Positions 32,759-41,947 of a stretch of DNA of 64,000 nt are shown piece by piece. The notes beneath the pieces were generated by a model. It had not been told where the DNA came from and searched no databases. It saw only the letters and a list, made by a program, of their open reading frames with translations. Origin of the DNA: Yersinia massiliensis CCUG 53443 (lineage in GTDB: Bacteria > Pseudomonadota > Gammaproteobacteria > Enterobacterales > Enterobacteriaceae). Position numbers and translations under genes: made by a program. Each line of letters opens with the position of its first letter. Within the stretch, counting starts at the first letter, position 1. The DNA lies in contig NZ_HE997652.1 in NCBI RefSeq assembly GCF_000312485.1, forward strand, positions 61,926 to 125,925, written 5' to 3'.

Positions 32759-33273
32759 ACCGGCAATACCGGCCAAGGCTGGTTAATGTCGAGACGCATT
32801 AATGCAATGCGGTACTGTTTCAACGCCGCCAATCGGCTAAGTTCCTGCTCTGTGCCTGTCCCGCTTTGCTCGATATCTTCTAACGTGGCAAGCTCTACAG
32901 AAATATCACTCATCAACTTTTTACGTTGCTCATCAGCCGCCGCAGCGATTTCCTCATCTGAGGGGATGCGCATGACGACTTCGCCATTGAGATATTCATA
33001 TGCGGCCCACTCCAGCACAAAATTATCGGGGAGTGATTCCACTTCGACAATGGATAGCCCCGTTGGGGCGATGGCGTAGACATGCTCTGAGACAGTGCAA
33101 ACATATCCCTGTGCGTTATAGCCGACTTTGAATGTATCTTCGCGAAATGTCTTTTGCAGTTCGTACCAGTCCCGCCCCTCTTCATCAACGTGATAAATCA
33201 CCACGCCCCGTAATTCAGGGTCGTATTCCTGCGTTGAAATGGTGAAATTTTTATAATGCTGTAATGATTTCAT
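32755..33273 (-). CDS. Tail fibre assembly protein
   Basis: A 172-residue tail fibre chaperone of the gpG/Tfa type (MKSLQHYKNFTISTQEYDPE; the C-terminal Tfa domain is around SDEEIAAAADEQRKKLMSDI). It helps trimerise the fibre encoded just upstream, with which it shares a TAATG stop/start. The longer reading to 33303 overlaps the fibre gene and lacks a ribosome binding site. Confidence 0.85.
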   Translation of the reverse strand: MKSLQHYKNFTISTQEYDPELRGVVIYHVDEEGRDWYELQKTFREDTFKVGYNAQGYVCTVSEHVYAIAPTGLSIVEVESLPDNFVLEWAAYEYLNGEVVMRIPSDEEIAAAADEQRKKLMSDISVELATLEDIEQSGTGTEQELSRLAALKQYRIALMRLDINQPWPVLPV

Positions 33274-35300
33274 TAACCAATGTCTCCACCCATTTGCACC
33301 CATGCCCCGCTAGGGCGCTGCATAAGCAGCGGGCGCACTCTAGAACTTAAGTTCGCATACGCTAACGTCAAATATGTCCCGGCAGGGGCGTCCAATGTCG
33401 ATGTGACTGATATAGACGCACCGCGAGCCAGTGCAACTACACCGTAGGATTGAGCGGTATTACTAATATTCCCGATATACGTCGATAAATACCCGCCCCA
33501 TACAGTGCCGTAGACATTCCCGTCAGCGGCTAGCCACGCCGCGCCGTTGCCCGCGCGAACATTGGCACCTGATGTGATATTACCCGTGACGTTTAATACT
33601 TTCGGGATTGAGACATCGCCAGTGGTCTTATTGATGACAAGAGCCACGCCGCCCGGAACAGAGACTACGCGTGTATTCCCGCTTGAATCGATATCAATAA
33701 AAGCAACGCGCACGCCGTCTTTATCGAATAAATCGATTTGCGCACCCTCGGCACTGCCTGGCATGGGGTAAACCTCAAGATTCTTTACGCCAAGATTGCC
33801 GGGTAACTGGATATTTGTATCTTTAATGCTGATGGCATTCACAATGCGGGTATCATCGCCCGCCGCCACAGTGCCGGCCGTCGTGCCAATGTTGCGCACG
33901 GCTGAATTACCCAGCTCAAGACCTGCGCGACCAGTGGCGGGAGTATTTCCCCCTGTCCCGCCGCCGATGACCGGCACCGGAATGGCGGCGTTCCATTCTT
34001 GCCAGATAGTGAATACACGCGATCCCGGATTACCCACCGCCAGCACTTTATAAACACGGTAATTCGTTTGCGATGCGGTGTTGGGTATGACCGTTAAACC
34101 AATTCGGGTTGCGTTTGCTGTGATAAAGTCAACTAAGATACAAACCCCCGTACCGACAACATAATCCAGCCCCAACGGGGGATTTAGCCATGACGTGTAG
34201 TTGGTCTGATAATTTCCGCCTGATGTGAATATGAAGTTCTGCCAATCGAAATTGGATATCGTGGCTTGCGTTGGCAAGCCGATACCCATATCCCCAAGAT
34301 TATTCGTAATCGCTAAGGCTGCATTTTTAACGGCTTTGGGCGTTGCGGCGAGTGTTTCGCTGTCGCTGTTCGTTGCGCTACTAAGCTGAACAAAGCCTTT
34401 ATAAAGCAGTGTGCCATCAGGGTGGTTTCTGGATTGCTCATGCTTTGCCAGCGCGTCGTCAGACAGTGAGCCTTTAGGGCGTAAATCGGTAATATTCCCC
34501 GCTGCGTCAATGCTGGCGACTGCAAAGACATAGTGCATAAAACCGTTTTGACTGTAATTTTCAAGCGTTGGCGCAACGGTGATTTTTATCACCGCTTCCC
34601 ACCGGCTGGTAATATTTCCCTGCAAGCTGACGTCGGCCCACACTTTTGTCGCGGTGGCCGGCACGGTGATATTGCGATTAGCGGGCAAATCGGCCCGAAT
34701 ACCGCCGACATAGCCAGTGCCTTTCGTCACAAAGAATTGCGCGCCCGTTTTAGCCACAAGATAACCCGTGCCAAAAAATGCGCCGGCGCCGTAATTATCA
34801 AAATTAATGAGCCGCTGCATCTCATCAATCCCCATCAGCCTGGCGGTGAAATCAATTTGCCAAGTCTCCGCAGGGGTGGTGATGCCGGTAGCGGTAGCCG
34901 CGCCGTTGTACTCCATTAAGAATGAACGTGTCAGGACGTTACCTTGTTGGCCGGTCACGTTGGCGACTTTACGCTGAGTCGGTGCGTGAACAATCATCGC
35001 CACCGTTCCGCTGGCCTTATTGACTAACCCTATCCAGTTGAAATCAAAATCGCCGACTTCGGTTCCCATCGTGACGGAATACACCACCGCATTGTCATTG
35101 ACCACGCCAATTTTATTGACGCTCTGGCGGTGAACAATTTGTGCCGCCGGCGGCAATGTCTCGGCGCGGTCAATCGGTACGGTATGATCCAGACCTGGCA
35201 CATAGGCGAGGACAAACTCATCCAGTACCACAAATTGGCCTGTGGCGGCTTCTTGGGCTTTCCACTGCTCGAAAGCAAAAGTAATCGCAGTTTGTGACAT
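33273..35300 (-). CDS. Tail fibre protein (gpH-like)
   Basis: A 675-residue fibre. The N terminus (about 1-160) is the gpH/DUF3751-type baseplate-attachment domain (SQTAITFAFEQWKAQEAATG, VMTMGTEVGDFDFNWIGL-like region). The middle has the phage fibre repeat (KHEQSRNHPDGTLLYKGFVQ). The last 250 residues are beta-rich and should form the receptor-binding tip, the part that sets host range. It starts where the gpI stop ends (TAATG-like overlap). Confidence 0.88.
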   Translation of the reverse strand: MSQTAITFAFEQWKAQEAATGQFVVLDEFVLAYVPGLDHTVPIDRAETLPPAAQIVHRQSVNKIGVVNDNAVVYSVTMGTEVGDFDFNWIGLVNKASGTVAMIVHAPTQRKVANVTGQQGNVLTRSFLMEYNGAATATGITTPAETWQIDFTARLMGIDEMQRLINFDNYGAGAFFGTGYLVAKTGAQFFVTKGTGYVGGIRADLPANRNITVPATATKVWADVSLQGNITSRWEAVIKITVAPTLENYSQNGFMHYVFAVASIDAAGNITDLRPKGSLSDDALAKHEQSRNHPDGTLLYKGFVQLSSATNSDSETLAATPKAVKNAALAITNNLGDMGIGLPTQATISNFDWQNFIFTSGGNYQTNYTSWLNPPLGLDYVVGTGVCILVDFITANATRIGLTVIPNTASQTNYRVYKVLAVGNPGSRVFTIWQEWNAAIPVPVIGGGTGGNTPATGRAGLELGNSAVRNIGTTAGTVAAGDDTRIVNAISIKDTNIQLPGNLGVKNLEVYPMPGSAEGAQIDLFDKDGVRVAFIDIDSSGNTRVVSVPGGVALVINKTTGDVSIPKVLNVTGNITSGANVRAGNGAAWLAADGNVYGTVWGGYLSTYIGNISNTAQSYGVVALARGASISVTSTLDAPAGTYLTLAYANLSSRVRPLLMQRPSGAWVQMGGDIG

Positions 35301-35890
35301 TATTCTTTCTCCATCAGCGACGCACCAAAGGCGGTTGTCACTTCATTTGATACGGTGCTGGCGCTGTAACAAATATATTCACACCCCACATGGCCGGCGC
35401 GGATATGCATATCAACGGGGGTGATAATTTCGTAACGGTAGCGGCGACAAGTTCGGCCATATTGACGAATAATATTCATCAATAATTCACTGTTTTCAGC
35501 CAGTTGGCTATCCGTCACCCGTACCGTTATCACATCCCAATCGATATCCGGTTGACGCTCTAGCAGTTCGACATAGCCCACGCCCAGGCGCGCGAATATG
35601 GCAATAAATCCGGCCACTGACCCCGCGTCTTTGGCGTTGATAAAGGCGAAATGTACCCGCTTACGAAACAGTGCCAGCGGTTCGCCAGGGAAGCGGGTCA
35701 CGTCACGTTGATAAGCCAACACATTGAGCAACGGCACGACACAGGTTAGTGGGTCGGTTTGGTTTAGCGGCCATTTGATCCAGCTGTAAACCTGTTGCCA
35801 AAATGCCCGGCAGGCGCGCATTAATTTCACCGGCTCGCCTTTGTTCATCCATACCGGCAAGTTAAATTGCGGTAGCTTATCCATCAGCAT
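35300..35890 (-). CDS. Tail protein I (gpI-like baseplate)
   Basis: A 196-residue gpI-family protein (LTCVVPLLNVLAYQRDVTRF, PEPLALFRKRVHFAF-like segment). gpI works with gpJ at the baseplate edge. Starts at 35890 or 35884; the first overlaps gpJ by 14 bases. Confidence 0.85.
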   Translation of the reverse strand: MLMDKLPQFNLPVWMNKGEPVKLMRACRAFWQQVYSWIKWPLNQTDPLTCVVPLLNVLAYQRDVTRFPGEPLALFRKRVHFAFINAKDAGSVAGFIAIFARLGVGYVELLERQPDIDWDVITVRVTDSQLAENSELLMNIIRQYGRTCRRYRYEIITPVDMHIRAGHVGCEYICYSASTVSNEVTTAFGASLMEKE

Positions 35891-37067
35891 TCTCCAGCGT
35901 CAGCGCGCCCAGGCGGGGCACCGAAAGCCCACTGATAATGTCACCGGTCGAAAAGGCGATTGACTCAATTTCAGCAAAGTTATCGTGCAACTCTTCACCC
36001 AAGCGCGACATGGAAAATCGGCTGTGCGGCCAAGTCTTTTGGACGTTGTAATCGGTATTTTCACGAAATGCGCAGCCGATCAGATTGCGGATATTGGCAA
36101 GTAGGGCGGTTCGGCGTTCATCTTCTAAATTGCTGCCATCAAAAAAATGAAGCGTCACCGTGAAGTCGTGAGTGGTTTCCGGGAGTGGCAAGCACAACAC
36201 ATCGTCACCGTGGCCGTGGTTGCCCTGGCTCATCACATAATCATTGACCGTATCGATAAACGGCTGGCTGGCGATGCCAGAATCCAGCAACAAATAAACG
36301 TTCGCCGTACCCGGCCCGCGCGGGGCATCGTGCAAGAAAAAAATCCGGTCAGTGGTCAAGCCGGCAATGCCGGCAATTAAGCCGCGGTAAACCGCATCAA
36401 TATGGTATTGACCGGGCAAGTTAAATTGATTGCGCACCCGATCGCGTAACTCGTCATCTTCCTCCGTTCCTGCGCCGGGGGTGGTTAGCCAATTATCCTC
36501 ATTGACGGCACTCGCAATCCCATTGATTGCCACGGGCAAAATACGGAAATATCCCGGTGCTAAGTTGTGACCGCTGCCGGCTGTTTCAGCTTTGACCGCA
36601 ATCAACGCCCCGCTGACGCCGGCAGAAATGACCACATCAACAATGGTCACTAATTTATAAATGGTGCCGTTAATGCGCTCGGTCTGAATAACGCTACCGG
36701 CGGGGACGGTAATTTCAGCGCTAACGCTATCTTTGGTAAAGCGGATCACGCCCTGTGCGGTGCTGGCCTCTTTGCGGGATAAATTGACCGCCCAGGCAAA
36801 CAGATCAACAAAAGTCCCGCTGGCAGTGGCAAGAAACATATTCGCCATCACGGTGCTGGATAGTGCATTGACCAGCCACAGCGCCGGCGCGGTCACTATC
36901 GCCTTGATAAGCCGCCAGAACGGCGACATATTCGAGGTGTTTGTGACTAATTTCTCATCATCAACTATTTTTTCAAATTCAGCGTTGATTTGGGTTTCCG
37001 TCGTCGGCATCCCCTGATCGGCAAGAATGGCCTTATAGTCGGGATTCGGGCGGTTATTCATCTTCAT
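35877..37067 (-). CDS. Baseplate J-like protein
   Basis: A 396-residue baseplate J-family protein (RKEASTAQGVIRFTKDSVSA, VPAGSVIQTERINGTIYKLV, DDELRDRVRNQFNL). It forms the baseplate wedge with gpI and the DUF2590 protein. Translationally coupled to the gene before it (ATGA). Confidence 0.9.
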   Translation of the reverse strand: MKMNNRPNPDYKAILADQGMPTTETQINAEFEKIVDDEKLVTNTSNMSPFWRLIKAIVTAPALWLVNALSSTVMANMFLATASGTFVDLFAWAVNLSRKEASTAQGVIRFTKDSVSAEITVPAGSVIQTERINGTIYKLVTIVDVVISAGVSGALIAVKAETAGSGHNLAPGYFRILPVAINGIASAVNEDNWLTTPGAGTEEDDELRDRVRNQFNLPGQYHIDAVYRGLIAGIAGLTTDRIFFLHDAPRGPGTANVYLLLDSGIASQPFIDTVNDYVMSQGNHGHGDDVLCLPLPETTHDFTVTLHFFDGSNLEDERRTALLANIRNLIGCAFRENTDYNVQKTWPHSRFSMSRLGEELHDNFAEIESIAFSTGDIISGLSVPRLGALTLENADG

Positions 37068-37387
37068 CCCCTCGTCGAAAGTGGGCCGAAATCGTAGGTA
37101 TCAGCAGTAATAAAATAATTTCCTTGGCTATCATCAGTAATGACGATAGTCCCCGGCACAATCCGGTTATCGGTTTCAGTCAACAATTCCATTTGCAACA
37201 GGATATCAGCGCGCAAAATCGGGCTGCGTTCGGCAATGAGCAATTTGACGAGGCCGGATTCGATGATCCGATGAACGCAATCCTGCGCAATGCTGATGCG
37301 GTCGGCGCACAAAAGCGGTTCATTGCCGGACGACAGCGTAAAATCGCCGTCCGTTATTAGCAGGTCGATGTACAGGCGTTCACTCAT
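37064..37387 (-). CDS. DUF2590-family phage baseplate protein
   Basis: A 107-residue protein (SERLYIDLLITDGDFTLSSG) that resembles DUF2590 proteins of HP1/K139-like phages. It occupies the place of gpW, the gp25-like wedge protein, ahead of gpJ. Both ends overlap neighbours by four bases. A gpW-equivalent role is inferred. Confidence 0.75.
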   Translation of the reverse strand: MSERLYIDLLITDGDFTLSSGNEPLLCADRISIAQDCVHRIIESGLVKLLIAERSPILRADILLQMELLTETDNRIVPGTIVITDDSQGNYFITADTYDFGPLSTRG

Positions 37388-39441
37388 CCGGCGGCAAGCT
37401 CCCTTGATTCCATGATGCTGTCGAAAGTGGCATTGTTCGGCGCAATGATATTCATCTCATGAATGGTGTTACCCATGCGGGTACTGTTGGTCTGGCTGTT
37501 GTTAGTGGTGGTCAAGGCTTTTGCTATCCCGCCCTTATTCATGACGGGCGCGACCAGTCCGGCCGGCGCGGGTAATGATGCGGGCGCGGCTGCGCCGCTC
37601 TCACCTTGTCCGATGGGCTTAAGGTCGATGCTTACCCCTGGGATTTTATTTAACTTGGTGACAATCCAGTTGTAAGTCGCGCCAAAAGACTCGGTTAAGT
37701 AGTCCCACAGCTTGCTAAAGACATTGCCGATGGCGTCAGCAAAGTCATTAAATGCGGCGACCGGCGACAAGCCGCCAAAGTACGCCACAACCATTTGCCA
37801 GCCTAGGGTAATAGACGCCCACACGCCGGCGAACATGTCCCCAACTTGGCCGGCGATTTCCATTACCCATTTAAAGGCGGCGCTGTCCAGCAAGGCAGTT
37901 TTCAGTTGATCCCAATGGGAAATGACATACCAAACCCCCGCCGCCAGCGCGATAAGGCCACCAATGATTAGCGTGATAGGGCTGGTCAATAACTGCATAC
38001 CTGCGCCGGCTAACATCGTGGCGATACCGTAGGCCCGCATCGCCACGGTGCTACTTATCAGCATCATGCGAACGGCTAAAAGCGTGACGCGTAAAAATTT
38101 CATCGCGCCGTTATAAATCACCGTGGTAAGGGTGGCTAACTGAATGGCGCGGGCCTTGAGATTAATCGCCCACATCAAGCCGCGAACGGTGAATGTGGCA
38201 ACCGCCCAAATGCCGGTTAACCCCAGCCAGATAAATTTAGATACCCCCATCACGATATTGGCAACTGCACCGGCGGCGGCAACGCCCAACGTTGCCAGAG
38301 TGATATAGCCGATCCAGCGGGCAATATTGGGGAACATGTCCAGCCATTTAGCAAACTGCGTCCCGGCGTTTATCGCATAATCAGCCAGAGGGGAAATGGC
38401 CGGTATCAACTGCATACCCACCGCAATTCGAATACGTTTCCAGACCTGATCAACACGCTCCCACATGTCGGCCATTTTTTTCGCCATTGCTACCGCATGA
38501 TCTAATCCCTGGGTGTTCCCCATATCCCGCATATGTTGGCGCAATTTATCGGCTTGGCCCCAAGTGGCGGTTAATGCCTGAGCGCCATCGCCAAAGGCTT
38601 TGTTTAATGCGGCTTGCGTCTTAACATTGCCCTCAATGGTATTTCCGAATTTATTTTGTAGTTTTTGCAGAATGTCAGGAAATTCCAGCATTTCGCCTTT
38701 AGCGTCAGTAAAGCTCAGGCCCAATTGCTTACCGCCCTCGATCGCGCTTTTCAGGAATGCGTCATAAATCCCGCCGGCCTCGGTGCCTTTGGTCTGTTTC
38801 AGCATCCCCATGACGGCAAGCTGTTCATCCATGCCCGCCCCCATTTGTAGGCCGGTGCCTTTGCTGGATTTGACCATTTCCCGAATCTCGTCAAGATTCG
38901 CGCCAAAGTTCTGCACCATGTATGCGCCTTTTGACGCCATCATTTCAGCAAAAGGAATATTGCCCATCTCGCTGGCGGTGGTACGGAAGTTATTCGCCAT
39001 GTCGGCCATGTAATTGGCGGCACCTTCGGCGCTGCCTTTGGTGGCGACGGCCAAGGTGTTAATGGCGGTGGTATAGCGTGGCAATTCATTGTCGGTGATG
39101 CCGGCAATGGTACTTTTGATAATCGTTGCCGAGCTAATAAAGTCGGCGGCATTCTTCCCGTAAGCGGTGCTAAATGTCTGCGCCGCTTTGAACATGTTAT
39201 CTAATGCTTGCGTGCTGACGTTGCGAGTCGATAGCTCATCTAAGGTCTTTTGAACCTCATACGCAGGGGCTAGAAGAGACTTAACGCCCTGCACAACACC
39301 CCATAACCCCAACGCCCCGACCGCAATTTGTTTAAAGGCCCGCTGTGATTGTTTGGCGAACTGTTCGACAGACTGTTGCGCCTTGCCGAGCGGGGCGCTC
39401 AGATTGTTTTTAAGACTCAACAGAAAAGACAGTTCTTTCAT
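37384..39441 (-). CDS. Tail tape measure protein
   Basis: A 685-residue TP901-family tape measure. The N-terminal part is helical (LSAPLGKAQQSVEQFAKQSQ), then the conserved TP901 core (ISSATIIKSTIAGITDNELP, MAGAMANNFR-type region, GTKGTEAGGIYDAFLKSAIE), then hydrophobic helices (GYITLATLGVAAAGAVANIV) likely to insert in the membrane. Its length sets tail length. It is preceded by the chaperone pair below, as usual. Confidence 0.9.
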   Translation of the reverse strand: MKELSFLLSLKNNLSAPLGKAQQSVEQFAKQSQRAFKQIAVGALGLWGVVQGVKSLLAPAYEVQKTLDELSTRNVSTQALDNMFKAAQTFSTAYGKNAADFISSATIIKSTIAGITDNELPRYTTAINTLAVATKGSAEGAANYMADMANNFRTTASEMGNIPFAEMMASKGAYMVQNFGANLDEIREMVKSSKGTGLQMGAGMDEQLAVMGMLKQTKGTEAGGIYDAFLKSAIEGGKQLGLSFTDAKGEMLEFPDILQKLQNKFGNTIEGNVKTQAALNKAFGDGAQALTATWGQADKLRQHMRDMGNTQGLDHAVAMAKKMADMWERVDQVWKRIRIAVGMQLIPAISPLADYAINAGTQFAKWLDMFPNIARWIGYITLATLGVAAAGAVANIVMGVSKFIWLGLTGIWAVATFTVRGLMWAINLKARAIQLATLTTVIYNGAMKFLRVTLLAVRMMLISSTVAMRAYGIATMLAGAGMQLLTSPITLIIGGLIALAAGVWYVISHWDQLKTALLDSAAFKWVMEIAGQVGDMFAGVWASITLGWQMVVAYFGGLSPVAAFNDFADAIGNVFSKLWDYLTESFGATYNWIVTKLNKIPGVSIDLKPIGQGESGAAAPASLPAPAGLVAPVMNKGGIAKALTTTNNSQTNSTRMGNTIHEMNIIAPNNATFDSIMESRELAAG

Positions 39442-39449
39442 GGTTTTCC

Positions 39450-39656
39450 CTATTCGCCGTTAAAGGCTTTGCAGATGCCGATGGCGGTGCTGTTGGTGGT
39501 GCTTTCGTGGAAATATTCAGCTAGCCAGGCCGCGCGCGCCAGGCTCATGGCGTCATCACCTTCTTGTGGGAGGTAATGACGCCGGAGCGTCATATATTGT
39601 TCAAGCGGGTTATCCTTAATCGCTTGAATAAGCGCGGTTATTCCTTTACTTCGATA
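39450..39656 (-). CDS. Frameshift extension of the tail assembly chaperone (E'-like)
   Basis: The -1 frame relative to the upstream chaperone gene is open from 39656 to a TAG at 39450-39452, between the chaperone stop (39638) and the tape measure start. It reads GITALIQAIKDNPLEQYMTL at the junction and ends AIGICKAFNGE. This is the arrangement of P2 E/E+E' and lambda G/GT, where a -1 frameshift near the end of the first gene makes a long form. The likely slip zone is 39638-39650 (GTAAAGGAATAA); it is not a textbook heptamer. A separate start at the ATG around 39590 is the alternative. Confidence 0.65.
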   Translation of the reverse strand, partial: YRSKGITALIQAIKDNPLEQYMTLRRHYLPQEGDDAMSLARAAWLAEYFHESTTNSTAIGICKAFNGE

Positions 39657-39913
39657 TCAGCGTCTGGGGCGTAAATCTCATTCACTTTTTTGGCGATTTG
39701 CGCCGCCAAACCAGGGAATTGCATTAGCTCAGCCAGATTGTCGCGAGACTCCGGCACAACAATTCGTTTCAGGTAGGTACTGATCGCGCCGACGATATTT
39801 TCATCGCGTGCCGACTCATTCAGGCACTTGTTATAGGCGACTAATGTCGGGGCGAATTGCACCGTAATACCTTTAACGACCAGGGTGATAACGTCTTTAG
39901 TTTCTTTGCTCAT
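39638..39913 (-). CDS. Tail assembly chaperone (gpE-like)
   Basis: A 91-residue protein (SKETKDVITLVVKGITVQFA) just upstream of the tape measure gene, the fixed place of tail assembly chaperones. Length equals P2 gpE. It is followed in the -1 frame by a conserved-looking extension, supporting the assignment. Confidence 0.75.
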   Translation of the reverse strand: MSKETKDVITLVVKGITVQFAPTLVAYNKCLNESARDENIVGAISTYLKRIVVPESRDNLAELMQFPGLAAQIAKKVNEIYAPDADIEVKE

Positions 39914-39972
39914 GGTTCAATCCTTAGTATTGGGTTTTAAATATTTTTAATGTGTCGTTTTATCGTGCCGCT

Positions 39973-40350
39973 TTATTTCATTAGCTGGGCGGCGTACTCA
40001 ATCAGCCAGACCTTTGGGGCTAGCCACAGTTGCAGTGCGTGACCGATGTTTGATGTCAGGGCGACAAACAAGAAAATGCTCAACATAGCCAAGAGGCCTG
40101 TAAAAGTAGTGGCGATAGCGTAGTACTTATCGTGTGATAAATACGTCAGACTTTTTCTAATGAAAAAAGCACAGGCAATTAGCAAGAGAATAAACACGGT
40201 AATGCGCAGGCTGTAAGAGACTGCTTTCCAGACCATCAACTGATGAATGATGTCCGGTAGCTGGGCCTTACTGAAATCGATAGCCTGATCCACACCGCTG
40301 GCGGCGCGATTAATCAGGTTAATGAGTACGTCATTTGCTTTATCGGTCAT
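39973..40350 (-). CDS. Two-TM membrane protein of unknown function
   Basis: A 125-residue protein from the ATG at 40350 with two hydrophobic segments (SLRITVFILLLIACAFFIRK and ATTFTGLLAMLSIFLFVALT). The N-terminal 40 residues are amphipathic. It overlaps the Rz1 gene end by 11 bases at the end of the lysis cassette. It could be an accessory lysis protein (antiholin-like) or a structural membrane protein; I do not recognise the family. Confidence 0.6.
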   Translation of the reverse strand: MTDKANDVLINLINRAASGVDQAIDFSKAQLPDIIHQLMVWKAVSYSLRITVFILLLIACAFFIRKSLTYLSHDKYYAIATTFTGLLAMLSIFLFVALTSNIGHALQLWLAPKVWLIEYAAQLMK

Positions 40351-40642
40351 GTTCAAAGTCTCGCCGTTGTCTGATTTCTGTTATCAATTGGTTATGCCTA
40401 GCGGCACACTCTGGATATAACGTTTTGTACTGTTCCAGCGCATCACTAAAATCGGTGCCGGTATTACCCGCCAGGCGCGGCAACTGTTCCGGGCAGGGGG
40501 TTAACAAATTTTCTTGATAGGGTACGCTCGGCGCGTTCCGTACTGTCGTTGAACAGCCGGACATACTCATCACTAGCGCAAACATTGCTAAATACCGGCT
40601 TAATGATTTCAGTCCTGATAGTTCGCTCCGTATGCACTTCAT
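40340..40642 (-). CDS. Rz1-like outer-membrane spanin lipoprotein
   Basis: A 100-residue protein with a signal peptide ending in a lipobox (FALVMSMSGCSTT), Pro-containing mature part, and a reading frame that overlaps the Rz-like gene out of frame by about 180 bases. That overlap and the lipobox define Rz1-type o-spanins (P2 LysC equivalent). With Rz it fuses inner and outer membranes at lysis. Confidence 0.82.
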   Translation of the reverse strand: MKCIRSELSGLKSLSRYLAMFALVMSMSGCSTTVRNAPSVPYQENLLTPCPEQLPRLAGNTGTDFSDALEQYKTLYPECAARHNQLITEIRQRRDFEHDR

Positions 40643-40835
40643 TGGCTCTTAACTCCGTTAATTTGTCCTCAAGTTGCCGCGATGATGTGCCGGCGATTTT
40701 TTCAACCTGCACGCGGGTGGCGGTAGCGACTTGGCTAATTGCCAGTTCTATTTTTGCTTGGCTCTCGCCGTGCATCGTCCAACCGAGCCACCAAGCCGCA
40801 ATCAGTAGCAATATCGCCGGCAACAGTTCGCGCAT
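40464..40835 (-). CDS. Rz-like inner-membrane spanin
   Basis: A 123-residue protein with an N-terminal anchor (LLPAILLLIAAWWLGWTMHG) and a periplasmic coiled coil (QVATATRVQVEKIAGTSSRQ). It is the i-spanin (P2 LysB / Rz equivalent). The ATG at 40835 overlaps the endolysin stop. The o-spanin is encoded within and beyond its 3' end in another frame. Confidence 0.82.
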   Translation of the reverse strand: MRELLPAILLLIAAWWLGWTMHGESQAKIELAISQVATATRVQVEKIAGTSSRQLEDKLTELRANEVHTERTIRTEIIKPVFSNVCASDEYVRLFNDSTERAERTLSRKFVNPLPGTVAAPGG

Positions 40836-41167
40836 CACTTCACCCCGTTATGCTCGAGGCTAAAATGATTGCCATCTTTGAAGCGCCCGCCCCATGCACC
40901 ACCAATCGACTCCCAATATTCCCCCAGGGGCTGATAGGCTTCGCTTTTGTCCTGGTACTGGCCGTTAATAAACAGATTGAAATCCACGGCTAGGCGCTGG
41001 GTGTGCAAACTGTTGGTAATGCCTTTACCCGATTTGGCGTTTAATGCGGCCTGTTCCGGGGTGCGGTAGGCTTCGCCAAAGGTCAGGCGGTAGCCGTGCT
41101 CGTCAGCAAAATTAATGAGTTGGGCTATCATGACGGTAAATACCGCCTGTTTTTCGCTTAATGTCAT
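40835..41167 (-). CDS. Endolysin, M15-family peptidase
   Basis: A 110-residue M15 (VanY/T5 endolysin-like) metallopeptidase that would cut peptidoglycan stem peptides. Zinc-site motifs are visible: SLHTQRLAVDFNLF (H and D ligands) and GNHFSLEH (third His). There is no signal peptide, so release should depend on the holin. Overlaps holin and spanin genes by ATGA junctions. Confidence 0.85.
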   Translation of the reverse strand: MTLSEKQAVFTVMIAQLINFADEHGYRLTFGEAYRTPEQAALNAKSGKGITNSLHTQRLAVDFNLFINGQYQDKSEAYQPLGEYWESIGGAWGGRFKDGNHFSLEHNGVK

Positions 41168-41484
41168 GATTCTTTTTCCTTTTTAATTCGCCCTAAATAA
41201 CGGGTAAGTAATCGTGTCAGTAGCAGCTCAATGACACTGGAGCCAGTAATCCCTAGCGCTGATGCGATGGCGAGTAATTCCAAAAGACCTAAGCCAGGTA
41301 AATGAATCAGGGCCATACCTGCCAGTAATGACGTCGCCGAACCCAAGATGATGCGACCGACAATCAAGCGCAGGGTGAGCGCTTCGTTACCGACTAACAC
41401 TTGGCCGAGAGAGATAAAGCCCCCAACCCCGCCGAGCATCAGCACGATGCGAATAAATGACGTTTCTCCGTTTGGCATATGCAT
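41164..41484 (-). CDS. Holin
   Basis: About 106 residues with two to three hydrophobic helices (FIRIVLMLGGVGGFISLGQV; LIVGRIILGSATSLLAGMAL; GLLELLAIASALGITGSSVI) and a basic C terminus (LGRIKKEKES). Immediately upstream of the endolysin. ATG at 41484 and another at 41478 are possible starts, which could form a dual-start timer; that is speculative. Confidence 0.8.
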   Translation of the reverse strand: MHMPNGETSFIRIVLMLGGVGGFISLGQVLVGNEALTLRLIVGRIILGSATSLLAGMALIHLPGLGLLELLAIASALGITGSSVIELLLTRLLTRYLGRIKKEKES

Positions 41485-41487
41485 CAC

Positions 41488-41946
41488 TCACCCGACTAAG
41501 TCGCGGACATCGTCCATAGACAAGATAGGAGTGCCATCGATACGCACAAAATCGGGGCTGGTCACAAAGTATTTAACTTTGTGGGTCGTGGTTTCGCCGC
41601 CTTTCTGGTCAAACCCTAACGGACTGGTCACCACCAACTTGCACCCAAACAATTCAACGGATAATTCTTCATCGCCGGTATTGGCATAAAAAAGAATATC
41701 GGTCGTCGGAATTTGGCGATAACTGCCGGCTGATTTAGCCGCCGCCCCAATTTTTTTAAAGTTCTTGGCGTCCAACTCCATTTCACCTTCTGCGGACACA
41801 TCACCCGAAACAAAACCGTCAGGAATGCCGCGCGTTTGCGTGGCGGCGGTGTTATCGGTGATATCCACGGAAATGGTTTTGACGTAGATAGTTTGCGTTC
41901 CCAGGCTAATGTCGATTGAGTTGCCGCCAATGCGTGCTGTTGTCAT
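41488..41946 (-). CDS. Tail tube protein (DUF2597-type)
   Basis: A 152-residue protein (MTTARIGGNSIDISLGTQTI, GEMELDAKNFKKIGAAAKSA) like the DUF2597 proteins that follow the sheath gene in HP1-like phages. It occupies the FII tube position. It lies one base after the sheath gene and just before the lysis cassette. Confidence 0.75.
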   Translation of the reverse strand: MTTARIGGNSIDISLGTQTIYVKTISVDITDNTAATQTRGIPDGFVSGDVSAEGEMELDAKNFKKIGAAAKSAGSYRQIPTTDILFYANTGDEELSVELFGCKLVVTSPLGFDQKGGETTTHKVKYFVTSPDFVRIDGTPILSMDDVRDLVG

Positions 41947-41947
41947 G

